NCBI RefSeq assembly: GCF_003515775.1
Contig: NZ_QWEI01000002.1
Coordinates: forward strand, 310,001-374,000
Source of the DNA: Ureibacillus yapensis
Lineage (GTDB): Bacteria > Bacillota > Bacilli > Bacillales_A > Planococcaceae
DNA: 64,000 nt
Reading direction: 5' to 3'
Part shown: in pieces, positions 10,293 to 17,310 of the stretch
Layout of the letters: every line of letters begins with the position of its first letter
How positions within the stretch are numbered: the first letter of the stretch is position 1
Made by a program: the position numbers and the translations under genes
Notes under the pieces: generated by a model
The model's input: the letters and a program-made list of their open reading frames with translations, nothing else
Database searches by the model: none
Told to the model about the DNA's origin: nothing

Positions 10293-10699
10293 TGTTCATC
10301 TCCTTTGTTCTCCATCGGTACAATCATAATTCTGTGAGCAGGCATTTGCATTACTCGACTAATGGTATCCAAAAGTTTTTTTTGAATAGCGGGATTAGAC
10401 GCCCCTTCCGATACAACGAGCAACCCTGATATATATGTCGGTCCTTCACTTGAACTTAAGTATCCATCCAGCAAACTATTGGATTCGCTTTGATTTTTTT
10501 TGACATCATAATGGAAATATACTTTTACTTGTCCAACACCTTGAATCTGACTGAGGGCTTGTTCAAGTCTGCCTTCTTCTGTTGATGCATTATATTGCTC
10601 AGTTTTTGAATCATTCCACGTAACAGAAATGTACGCTAGGAATACGAATAGTGCGATCGGAATAAAGATCAGTTTTTGTTTTGTCCATTTCTTTTCCAC
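10289..10699 (-). CDS. spoIIIAG: Stage III sporulation protein AG (SpoIIIAG), short form
   Basis: Ring-forming component of the SpoIIIA-SpoIIQ channel. One membrane segment (LIFIPIALFVFLAYISVTW), then a ring domain beginning with EEGRLEQALSQIQGVGQVKVYFHYDV and ending in IQKKLLDTISRVMQMPAHRIMIVPM. At 136 residues it is much shorter than the about 229-residue B. subtilis protein, mainly lacking the cytoplasmic N-terminus. The best start is a GTG at 10697-10699 with only a poor ribosome site (GTGAG directly adjacent). The same frame upstream is open for 51 codons between stops, suggesting an eroded N-terminal extension. Confidence 0.85.
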   Translation of the reverse strand: MEKKWTKQKLIFIPIALFVFLAYISVTWNDSKTEQYNASTEEGRLEQALSQIQGVGQVKVYFHYDVKKNQSESNSLLDGYLSSSEGPTYISGLLVVSEGASNPAIQKKLLDTISRVMQMPAHRIMIVPMENKGDEQ

Positions 10700-10876
10700 C
10701 TCACTTTTTCTTGGCGCCCCCTTTCACTAAAATCCTCTTGGCTTTTGCCCAGAGCCTTCACCTTTGCCCAGTTCTTTTTGATTGATGAAAAACGCTTTCT
10801 TCTGGTTGAAAACCTTTATACTGAACAAAGTTTCATGATTTAACACATTGTATGAAGCAAGTCCACACTCTATGCT

Positions 10877-11014
10877 TTAGAGTTTAAGAAAATCTAGCAC
10901 GGTTGTTAAAAAAATTAAGAGAGTTGCGAGTTTGACATAGACAAGAATGTCTTTTTCATCAGCAAGCAATAGTAAACATTTTCCTATTAATACAATCGCG
11001 ATTAATTTAATCAA
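10877..11014 (-). CDS. Very short SpoIIIAF-position membrane protein
   Basis: A 45-codon frame, MIKLIAIVLIGKCLLLLADE..., predicted as two hydrophobic helices and no soluble domain. The TTG start (11012-11014) overlaps the spoIIIAE stop (TTGA) and has AGGGGTGG about 9 bases upstream, as expected for the next operon gene. It occupies the place of spoIIIAF, which in B. subtilis encodes about 206 residues with two helices and a ring-building domain. I infer a SpoIIIAF that has lost its ring domain, but sequence similarity is too low to prove this; a newly arisen micro-protein is the alternative. Confidence 0.55.
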   Translation of the reverse strand: MIKLIAIVLIGKCLLLLADEKDILVYVKLATLLIFLTTVLDFLKL

Positions 11015-11928
11015 AAGCTTTTTCCCACCCCTAGTTGCAAAATAACCATTAAAATGAGCCATATGAAAACAAAAGCGATGCCTAGAAGAATGGCTACTGC
11101 GCATAGCAGCAGCAAGGATTTTCCCACATCATCCAAAAGTCCGCTGACTGTACTTCCCGTAAAAGGTTCCACTACAGCCGCTATAAACTTAAATGTAAGC
11201 GCATGAATCAGCAGCCTTCCTGCAGGGTAGAAAGAAGCCCCCCAAAATGCCGTCATTGTGCTGAATCCAATGACTGTTGTTGCAGTGGATTGATATTTGT
11301 GAAAGATTGTAAACCCTTCTACAATTAGATGGCCCACAATAGGCACCGTTTGTTCAATCACTTTTTTTACCGGGCTTGCAATGGCTTGGTCAATCGTGAA
11401 AAATGCAACGCCCGTAAAGGACAGCACCGTTACCATAGCTATCAGTGAAGCCGTGATCAATGCCATCACACTTCCGCGAATCAAATCGGCCGCCTTGGAA
11501 AAGGAAATATCTTGTATGAACCTTGTACAAAAATCAAGAATGAGCGCCACGGTTATGGCCGGTATCAATATTTTTTTACATAGAATGATGAGCATTTCGA
11601 AGATAAACAAAATAACAGGACTCCATGCGATAAACGAAAAAACAGCATTCAATACAACGAGCAGTGACGTCAAAATGGGGGTAATGGCCAAGAAAAAATC
11701 AGATGCAATGTTCACTAGATTCCCCATTAATTCAAAAGCTTCCATCACTGTTTGTCCAAGCGTCAAAACCAGGATAATGATAAACAATGCATCTGCCCAT
11801 TTTTTAAACTTTGGTACAAATGCTTCTACCATCAAAAATAGAATGGTATACGTCAAAATTAGCAGAATGGATCTTCCAGCAACTTTCAATGGGTCCATAA
11901 AGATCGACAAAATTTCATTCATTTGCAA
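11011..11928 (-). CDS. spoIIIAE: Stage III sporulation protein AE (SpoIIIAE), N-terminally short
   Basis: Polytopic membrane component of the mother-cell channel complex. The 305-residue protein has about seven hydrophobic segments and the family features ILTSLLVVLNAVFSFIAWSPV, ILDFCTRFIQDISFSKAADLIRG and FGASFYPAGRLLIHALTFKF-like blocks. It lacks the signal-peptide-bearing N-terminal region of the about 400-residue B. subtilis protein. ATG start; it follows spoIIIAD by 8 bp and is translationally coupled to the next small frame. Confidence 0.88.
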   Translation of the reverse strand: MQMNEILSIFMDPLKVAGRSILLILTYTILFLMVEAFVPKFKKWADALFIIILVLTLGQTVMEAFELMGNLVNIASDFFLAITPILTSLLVVLNAVFSFIAWSPVILFIFEMLIILCKKILIPAITVALILDFCTRFIQDISFSKAADLIRGSVMALITASLIAMVTVLSFTGVAFFTIDQAIASPVKKVIEQTVPIVGHLIVEGFTIFHKYQSTATTVIGFSTMTAFWGASFYPAGRLLIHALTFKFIAAVVEPFTGSTVSGLLDDVGKSLLLLCAVAILLGIAFVFIWLILMVILQLGVGKSF

Positions 11929-11936
11929 AGAGCCCC

Positions 11937-12314
11937 TTACTGAAGCTTTTCTAAAATTGACGAGAAATCAAAAAGCACTTTTCCCAGTTCGCTCGTCCAA
12001 TAAAACAGCAAAACGATACGAACCGAGAACATGACCATTTCGCCAAAGGTTTCATATTCTTGTTCTTCAAAAATGGATTGAAAAAACAAGCCAAGCTGAT
12101 AAAAAAGTGCCGAGTATACAAGCTGCGGGACATAAGGTACTGATTGCACATAAGAAAGAAGCTGATCCAAAAAAGGAATCGTGAGCATCGACAGCAAGAA
12201 ATAAAGCAGAACAAAAAAGAAAATAACAACAATGATGCCATGCAGCTGATAGATGGTCTCTTTGATGAAAATCAACAATAACATCAAAATGACTGCGTAA
12301 ATTAAAAATGTCAT
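11937..12314 (-). CDS. spoIIIAD: Stage III sporulation protein AD (SpoIIIAD)
   Basis: Small integral membrane protein of the spoIIIA cluster. The 125-residue sequence has four hydrophobic segments; identity to B. subtilis SpoIIIAD (about 133 residues) is low and the call rests partly on position between AC and AE. The closing segment VRIVLLFYWTSELGKVLFDFSSILEKLQ fits the family end. It starts 8 bases after the spoIIIAC stop. Confidence 0.78.
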   Translation of the reverse strand: MTFLIYAVILMLLLIFIKETIYQLHGIIVVIFFFVLLYFLLSMLTIPFLDQLLSYVQSVPYVPQLVYSALFYQLGLFFQSIFEEQEYETFGEMVMFSVRIVLLFYWTSELGKVLFDFSSILEKLQ

Positions 12315-12322
12315 AGCGTTCC

Positions 12323-12529
12323 TTAACTTAAGTTAAGCCATTGGAAGAATGTAAGAATATCGTCAAAGAATAGACGCAAAAACCGAATAAGCTCTGCTGT
12401 TATATACAGATATGCAATAAAAAATAGAAAGAATGAAAATTCCTTTTTGCCGATTTGCTCAAAGAAAACATGAAGCAAAGCAATGATCAGCCCTACCCCC
12501 GCTACTCGCAAAACGTCCTGTAACTCCAT
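12323..12529 (-). CDS. spoIIIAC: Stage III sporulation protein AC (SpoIIIAC)
   Basis: Small two-helix membrane protein of the channel complex. The 68-residue sequence VLRVAGVGLIIALLHVFFEQ followed by IGKKEFSFFLFFIAYLYI matches the family pattern QIAGVGIVVAFLH...DQMGKKEY in spacing and has the exact B. subtilis length. ATG at 12527-12529 with AAGGAGG seven bases upstream; the open frame extends further but without a ribosome site. Here it is the first gene of the cluster: spoIIIAA (the ATPase) and spoIIIAB, normally upstream, are absent, and efp follows only about 200 bp away. Confidence 0.9.
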   Translation of the reverse strand: MELQDVLRVAGVGLIIALLHVFFEQIGKKEFSFFLFFIAYLYITAELIRFLRLFFDDILTFFQWLNLS

Positions 12530-12552
12530 CACGACGCCTCCTTGTGTAAGGC

Positions 12553-12582
12553 AATATATGAGCTTGTTCAAAAAAATAGACC
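12553..12582 (-). promoter_or_regulatory. Possible sigma-E-like promoter of the reduced spoIIIA cluster
   Basis: CATATATT (12553-12560) resembles the sigma-E -10 CATACANT with one mismatch; 14 bp upstream is GTCTATT, a weak -35. Tentative: it is the only plausible mother-cell promoter between efp and spoIIIAC. Confidence 0.3.
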
Positions 12583-12635
12583 TTCCCCTACGGAAAAATG
12601 GCCGGTAATAGAATCAAATAGGCCTTGGTCTATTT
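12574..12635 (-). repeat. Hairpin ending in a T-run upstream of spoIIIAC
   Basis: Minus strand AAATAGACC...GGCC...GGCC...GGTCTATTT followed by T-rich TTTTGAAC. The outer 9-bp arms (12574-12582 and 12627-12635) are perfect. It could be a second terminator behind efp or an attenuator ahead of spoIIIAC. Confidence 0.5.
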
Positions 12636-12683
12636 ATGGCCACTGGTACTCTTTCGGTACGTTGGCTGCATAAATTGAAACAC

Positions 12684-12714
12684 AAAAAAGACCACCCAAT
12701 CATGAGTGGCCTTT
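12684..12714 (-). terminator. Terminator after efp
   Basis: Minus-strand stem GGCCACTC/GGGTGGTC (two G-U pairs) followed by TTTTTTGTG, 20 bp after the efp stop. Confidence 0.75.
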
Positions 12715-12733
12715 CATCTAGATTATTGATTTA

Positions 12734-13291
12734 TTATGCACGGGAGACGTATGAACCTTCCGACGTGTTGATAATTAGTTTATCGCCTTCGTTGACGAAG
12801 AATGGAACTTGGACAACAAGACCTGTTTCCATAGTAGCTGGTTTAGAGCCGCCAGAAGCAGTATCCCCTTTGATTCCAGGTTCTGTTTCTTTTACTTCAA
12901 GCGTTACAGTGTTTGGCAACTCGACACCCAACATTTCGCCTTGGTATGATTGAATGTGCACTTCCATGTTTTCAAGAAGGTATTTTAACTCCTCTTCAAT
13001 TTGTGCACTTGCCAGTTCAGTTTGCTCATAGGATTCCATATCCATGAATACGTGGGAATCGCCTTGTGCATACAAATATTGCATTTTACGGTTATCGATT
13101 TGCGCTTTTTCCACTTTTTCACCAGCACGGAACGTTTTTTCCGTTACGTTGCCGTTACGTAAATTACGCAATTTCGAACGAACGAACGCAGCACCTTTCC
13201 CTGGTTTAACGTGTTGGAAATCCAATACGCGGTATAATTGGCCATCGATCATAATTGTAAGGCCGGTACGGAAATCGTTTACTGAGATCAT
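12734..13291 (-). CDS. efp: Translation elongation factor P
   Basis: Rescues ribosomes stalled at polyproline. The 185-residue protein has the three beta-barrel domains: KOW-like N-terminus with Lys32 at the loop tip in [17 protein letters not shown] (the residue modified in Bacillus), the central OB domain ([20 protein letters not shown]) and the C-terminal OB domain ending [31 protein letters not shown] start with GGAGGAAAAC upstream. It lies 15 bp after the Xaa-Pro peptidase, as in B. subtilis. Confidence 0.98.
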   Translation of the reverse strand: MISVNDFRTGLTIMIDGQLYRVLDFQHVKPGKGAAFVRSKLRNLRNGNVTEKTFRAGEKVEKAQIDNRKMQYLYAQGDSHVFMDMESYEQTELASAQIEEELKYLLENMEVHIQSYQGEMLGVELPNTVTLEVKETEPGIKGDTASGGSKPATMETGLVVQVPFFVNEGDKLIINTSEGSYVSRA

Positions 13292-13306
13292 TGTTGTTTT
13301 CCTCCA

Positions 13307-14368
13307 TTATAAAATAATCAATTCTTTTGACGAATGAGTCAATTTTTCATTGCCTGCTTCTGTGATTAAAATATCGTCTTCAATACGAACTCCGCCAATT
13401 CCCGGCAGATAAATGCCTGGTTCAATTGTTACAACCATATTCGGTTCCAGGGTTGTGTTAGATCTTGAAGAAAGCCCTGGCCCTTCATGAACCTCCAGCC
13501 CAATTCCATGCCCTGTGGAATGTCCGAATGCTTCGCCATAGCCTTTTAATGTTAAATAATCCCGCGCCACACGATCCGCTTCGATCCCATTCATGCCAGG
13601 ACCTACTTTTTCAAGAGCGAGCAGCTGGGATTCCAAGACCGTATGATACATCTCAACAAGTTTTTCCGATGGTTGGCCAACTGCAATTGTACGGGTGATA
13701 TCTGAAATATATCCATTATATAATGCACCGAAATCGAGCGTGACGAAATCGCCTTTTTCAATCACTTTATCAGTTGCAACTCCATGCGGCAATGCACTGC
13801 GCACTCCACTCGCCACAATTGTGTCGAAAGATGAAGAAGTTGCCCCAAGTTTACGCATGAAAAATTCCAATTCATTCGCAATTTCAAGCTCGGTTAATCC
13901 TGGCTTGATAACTGTCAAAATGTGCGAGAATGCTTGATCTGCAATTTCACAAGCAACCTTAATAATCTTAATCTCTTGTTCGGTCTTAATCAAGCGAATT
14001 TTTTCAATTAACCCAGAAAGCGGCACAAGCTCCGCTTTGATTAGCATTTGGTAGGTTTCATACATCCCATATGTCATGGTATCTTTCTCAAAACCTAGTG
14101 TTTTAATACCCATTTTTTCGGCCTGTGAAGCAACTTCTTTAAATAAAACACCTTCGTGCTGAACAATGCGAAAATGTTCGATTTGTTTTTTTGCCTGTTC
14201 CGTATAGCGGAAATCCGTTATGAATACGGCGTCATTTTGCGAGATGATGGCGACGCCCGCGGTACCTGTAAAACCTGTCATATAGCGTCGATTATATTCA
14301 TTTGTAATAAGCAATGCGTCCACATTTTGTTCAGTCAACGCTTTGCGTAGTTTCTCTAATTTAATCAA
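13307..14368 (-). CDS. Xaa-Pro dipeptidyl-type metallopeptidase, M24B (YqhT-like)
   Basis: Aminopeptidase P family enzyme cleaving X-Pro bonds. N-terminal creatinase-like domain (about residues 1-125) with YNRRYMTGFTGTAG, then a pita-bread catalytic domain with metal ligands in TLDFGALYNGYISDITRT, GHSTGHGIGLEVHE and VTIEPGIYLPGIGGVRIEDD. About 353 residues. A TTG start (14366-14368) is chosen because GGGGG lies 7 bases upstream and the family starts MKLEKLRK; the earlier in-frame ATG overlaps the aroQ stop and lacks a ribosome site. Next to efp, which helps make proline-rich proteins. Confidence 0.93.
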   Translation of the reverse strand: MIKLEKLRKALTEQNVDALLITNEYNRRYMTGFTGTAGVAIISQNDAVFITDFRYTEQAKKQIEHFRIVQHEGVLFKEVASQAEKMGIKTLGFEKDTMTYGMYETYQMLIKAELVPLSGLIEKIRLIKTEQEIKIIKVACEIADQAFSHILTVIKPGLTELEIANELEFFMRKLGATSSSFDTIVASGVRSALPHGVATDKVIEKGDFVTLDFGALYNGYISDITRTIAVGQPSEKLVEMYHTVLESQLLALEKVGPGMNGIEADRVARDYLTLKGYGEAFGHSTGHGIGLEVHEGPGLSSRSNTTLEPNMVVTIEPGIYLPGIGGVRIEDDILITEAGNEKLTHSSKELIIL

Positions 14369-14382
14369 TTGTTTTCCCCCTA

Positions 14383-14814
14383 TCATTGTTCCAGGAACTT
14401 TCTTAATGCCAATTCATACCCTAAGGTTCCCAGCCCGCATATTTGTCCAACACACTCTGCAGCTAGCTTGGATTCATGGCGGAACGCTTCACGTTTATGT
14501 ATGTTGGAAATGTGCACTTCGATCACAGGTACATTTACTGCTGCAATTGCATCACGCAACGCAATACTCGTATGTGTATACGCCCCTGGGTTAAAAACGA
14601 TTCCATTCAATTGCTCATCTTCGGCTTCATGAATCCAATCGATTAATTGCCCCTCATGATTGGATTGTTTAAACTCAACGGATGCACCGAATTGTGAGAC
14701 AAGACTAGCGCAGTTTTGCTTCACATCATCCAGTGTTTCGCTTCCATAAATCTCGGGCTCGCGTTTTCCCAGCCGATTTAGGTTCGGACCATTCAACACT
14801 AAAAACTTCATCAC
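14383..14814 (-). CDS. aroQ: Type II 3-dehydroquinate dehydratase
   Basis: Third step of the shikimate pathway, 3-dehydroquinate to 3-dehydroshikimate; dodecameric cytosolic enzyme. The 143-residue protein has the active-site lid [18 protein letters not shown] with the catalytic Tyr, [16 protein letters not shown] and [25 protein letters not shown] start preceded by AAAGGGGAG. The order aroQ, peptidase, efp is that of B. subtilis yqhS-yqhT-efp. Shikimate kinase aroK is also in the window at 26.1-26.6 kb, but in another operon. Confidence 0.97.
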   Translation of the reverse strand: MMKFLVLNGPNLNRLGKREPEIYGSETLDDVKQNCASLVSQFGASVEFKQSNHEGQLIDWIHEAEDEQLNGIVFNPGAYTHTSIALRDAIAAVNVPVIEVHISNIHKREAFRHESKLAAECVGQICGLGTLGYELALRKFLEQ

Positions 14815-14845
14815 TATTCTCCCCTTTTTACGGAAATTACCACTA

Positions 14846-15295
14846 TTATTTTATCACAGAGTCCTTATACGGCAACTTATTTTCCTCATGTGCCGCCTGA
14901 TAGTGGAAAACGGCTGTTTCAAATACGAATCTCGCTGTAATGACAACCGTCACGATAAAAGGAATGGATAGCTTTTTAAACGACTTAAGTTCGGCCGGCA
15001 AATCAAAAATGACCCATTCGCATAATAATGCCAAAATCCCTCCAATAATCAGTGAAGTAAAAAAAGGAGGAACCATTTCTATAAATTGCATAACAAGATA
15101 TAAAACGAACGTAATTAAAAAAATGAAGATCAGTAAAAACAGCCATTTAGTCGCCCAGTGGCTGGACTCAAAAATTTCCAATTTTTTCGTAAACCCTACA
15201 GGATTCCATTTAATAAAATGAAAAAGCGATAATAGCTTCAATGAAATGGTCAAGAAAATAGAAGCTGCCAGACTTGTGGCAACAGCTAAATACAT
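14846..15295 (-). CDS. yqhR: YqhR-family membrane protein
   Basis: Conserved Bacillales membrane protein of unknown function, about 149 residues with four hydrophobic segments ([83 protein letters not shown]). ATG at 15293-15295 is preferred to the upstream GTG because AGAGG abuts the GTG. Identified mainly by its position between yqhQ (divergent) and aroQ, matching the B. subtilis arrangement. Confidence 0.8.
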   Translation of the reverse strand: MYLAVATSLAASIFLTISLKLLSLFHFIKWNPVGFTKKLEIFESSHWATKWLFLLIFIFLITFVLYLVMQFIEMVPPFFTSLIIGGILALLCEWVIFDLPAELKSFKKLSIPFIVTVVITARFVFETAVFHYQAAHEENKLPYKDSVIK

Positions 15296-15357
15296 CAATG
15301 TCAGCACCTCTTTTTGTTGTAAGTTTCGCCAAAATTAAAATTTCATATGCGTAATCA

Positions 15358-15386
15358 TGGAGCTTTTCCTGAAAATTTAGTATAAT
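15358..15386 (+). promoter_or_regulatory. Putative sigma-A promoter of yqhQ
   Basis: A perfect TATAAT at 15381-15386 with a weak -35 (TGGAGC) 17 bp upstream. An ATG overlapping this -10 is in frame with yqhQ but cannot be its start if this promoter is used. Confidence 0.5.
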
Positions 15387-15429
15387 GGGTAGGTTATTAG
15401 TTTCATATTTTGAGAGAGTGGTGCAGAAG

Positions 15430-16365
15430 TTGAGTAATGAGACACCTGTATACGGGGGACAAGCATTGTTGGAAGGCGTTATGTTCGGAGGAAAAGAACA
15501 TACCGTCACTGCCGTTCGCCGCAACGATGATTCTATTGAGTATTATTATGCAAAAAAACCAAGAAAACCGATATTTCAAAAACTGAAAAAAATACCTTTT
15601 GTTCGAGGCGTGATTGCATTGATCGAGTCATCCGGGCTTGGTGCGAAACATTTGCAATTTTCCAGTGAGCGCTATGATGTCGATCCCGGCGAAGAAGAAG
15701 AAAATGTCGAGGAAACGTCCAAACTGCAGATGATTCTCGGCGTAGCGGTAGTAGGTGTTATTTCGTTTTTATTCGGGAAATTTATTTTTACGTTAGTCCC
15801 GGTATTTATGGCTGAATTGTTTTCCCCTTGGATTTCGGGAAAATACCCCCAAATCTTCCTGGAGACTTTCTTTAAATTGATTCTTCTGCTGGTCTATTTA
15901 TATACCATTTCAATGACTCCGCTGATTCGGCGTGTTTTTCAATACCATGGGGCCGAACATAAAGTAATCAATTGTTACGAGGCCGGAATGGAATTAACCG
16001 TCAAAAATGTTCAGAACCAGTCAAGACTGCACTATCGCTGCGGGTCAAGTTTTATCTTATTTACGGTCATAATCGGGATGTTTGTTTATTTCTTCTTTCC
16101 GACCGATCCACTATGGCTGCGTGTACTTATCCGGATTTTACTGATTCCCGTGGTCCTTGGCATTTCATTTGAGGTACTGCAGGCAACAAATGCTCTAAGA
16201 AATATACCTGTTTTAAAATATCTTGGGTATCCCGGTCTGTGGCTTCAATTATTAACAACCAAGGAGCCGAAAGATGAAATGGTGGAAGTTGCCATTGCTT
16301 CCTTCAAGAAATTGCATGAAATCGAGAAGAATCCAAGCATCGGCTTGGAATTGACTCATGATTAA
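15430..16365 (+). CDS. yqhQ: DUF1385 membrane protein YqhQ
   Basis: Conserved membrane protein of unknown biochemical role. It begins ETPVYGGQALLEGVMFGGKEHTVTAVRR, the DUF1385 hallmark, and carries FQYHGAEHKVINCYE and a four-helix C-terminal part (VVGVISFLFGKFIFTLVPVF; LILLLVYLYTISMTPLI; FILFTVIIGMFVYFFF; ILLIPVVLGISFEVLQ). Ends WLQLLTTKEPKDEMVEVAIASF. The TTG at 15430 gives the usual short N-terminus; GTG codons at 15418 and 15421 are alternatives. Own terminator at 16378. Confidence 0.92.
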   Translation: MSNETPVYGGQALLEGVMFGGKEHTVTAVRRNDDSIEYYYAKKPRKPIFQKLKKIPFVRGVIALIESSGLGAKHLQFSSERYDVDPGEEEENVEETSKLQMILGVAVVGVISFLFGKFIFTLVPVFMAELFSPWISGKYPQIFLETFFKLILLLVYLYTISMTPLIRRVFQYHGAEHKVINCYEAGMELTVKNVQNQSRLHYRCGSSFILFTVIIGMFVYFFFPTDPLWLRVLIRILLIPVVLGISFEVLQATNALRNIPVLKYLGYPGLWLQLLTTKEPKDEMVEVAIASFKKLHEIEKNPSIGLELTHD

Positions 16366-16377
16366 GTTTTGAACTAC

Positions 16378-16410
16378 CGTGTTTGGCTAAGCTGCCAAAC
16401 ACGTTTTTTA
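16378..16410 (+). terminator. Terminator after yqhQ
   Basis: Stem CGTGTTTGGC/GCCAAACACG with loop TAAGCT followed by TTTTTTATT. Confidence 0.9.
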
Positions 16411-16503
16411 TTCTCGTTGTATTATAGTGTCCGATAAAGTTATTTACATTTTCCGCCATTTTTAATAAGATTACGTCATTACATATTTTAGGGGTCTTGC
16501 AGA

Positions 16504-17268
16504 ATGGAATTGGATGTAGTGAAAGTAATCATATTGATATTTTTTGGTTTTGTTGGATCTTTTATTAACGCAACGGTGGGAGGCGGCGGTCTAATCACAT
16601 TGCCTGCACTTCTTTCGGTAGGTCTCCCTCCTTCAAGTGCAATTGCTACAAACAAGCTGGCGGCTTCTATGGGGAATTTCACGAGCTCCCTGACTTTTTT
16701 AAAAGCCGGAAAAATTGATCTGAAGCTGATCGGCCCCATTTTGCCGATTGTCTTCATTTTTTCCATGATTGGTGCATGGACCGTCCATTTAATGGACCCA
16801 GCGCTATTGCGGCCTTTAATTATCATCATGTTGATTGTTGTGCTCATTTATACAGTCATCAAGAAAAATTGGGGACAATTGGAGGAGAGAAAAGCGTTTA
16901 ATTGGAAAAGAGGCCTTCTCTTCTATACAAGTATAGCGCTGCTCGGGTTTTATGATGGCTTTTTCGGACCAGGAACGGGCTCGTTTATCATGTTCGTTTT
17001 TCTGTTTGCCGGTTTTGATTTTCTGCAGGCTGCCGGGAACGCAAGGCTGTTGAACTTTATCAGTAATATTGCGGCGCTGATCATGTTCTTGATTTTGGGC
17101 GAGGTCGTGTTTGCATATGGATTGATCATGGGGATTTCCATGATTGCCGGGGCTATGATCGGCACTAAAGTGGCTTTGAATAAAGGCGCAGCTTTCGTGA
17201 GGGTATTGTTTATAGTGATGACGGTTGTGTTGATTATCAAGAATATCTATGATTATTTCATCGCTTAA
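16504..17268 (+). CDS. Sulfite exporter TauE/SafE family (DUF81) permease
   Basis: Integral membrane transporter of the TauE/SafE family, of uncertain substrate (sulfur-containing anions or organic acids in characterised members). About eight hydrophobic segments in 254 residues, with the duplicated signature GFVGSFINATVGGGGLITLPALL near the N-terminus and GFYDGFFGPGTGSFIMF in the second half, and a cytoplasmic NKLAASMGNFTSS loop. ATG start. Single-gene unit ending before the nrdJ terminator; not part of the B. subtilis order here. Confidence 0.9.
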   Translation: MELDVVKVIILIFFGFVGSFINATVGGGGLITLPALLSVGLPPSSAIATNKLAASMGNFTSSLTFLKAGKIDLKLIGPILPIVFIFSMIGAWTVHLMDPALLRPLIIIMLIVVLIYTVIKKNWGQLEERKAFNWKRGLLFYTSIALLGFYDGFFGPGTGSFIMFVFLFAGFDFLQAAGNARLLNFISNIAALIMFLILGEVVFAYGLIMGISMIAGAMIGTKVALNKGAAFVRVLFIVMTVVLIIKNIYDYFIA

Positions 17269-17302
17269 AAAAGAGGCAATTTCCATTTCTGGAAATTGCC
17301 TC
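17266..17302 (-). terminator. Terminator after nrdJ
   Basis: Perfect 12-bp stem GAGGCAATTTCC/GGAAATTGCCTC; the T-run (TTTTTTAAG) is on the minus strand, so it serves nrdJ. The left arm begins immediately after the TauE gene stop. Confidence 0.88.
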
Positions 17303-17310
17303 TGCTTATG

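Noticed and set aside
11381-12034. 217-codon plus-strand frame opposite spoIIIAE/AD
   Set aside because: Antisense shadow of membrane protein genes; the minus-strand genes have ribosome sites and operon spacing, this one does not.
15385-15429. ATG at 15385 as yqhQ start
   Set aside because: This ATG is part of the TATAAT -10 element and has no ribosome site; the family N-terminus begins near 15430.
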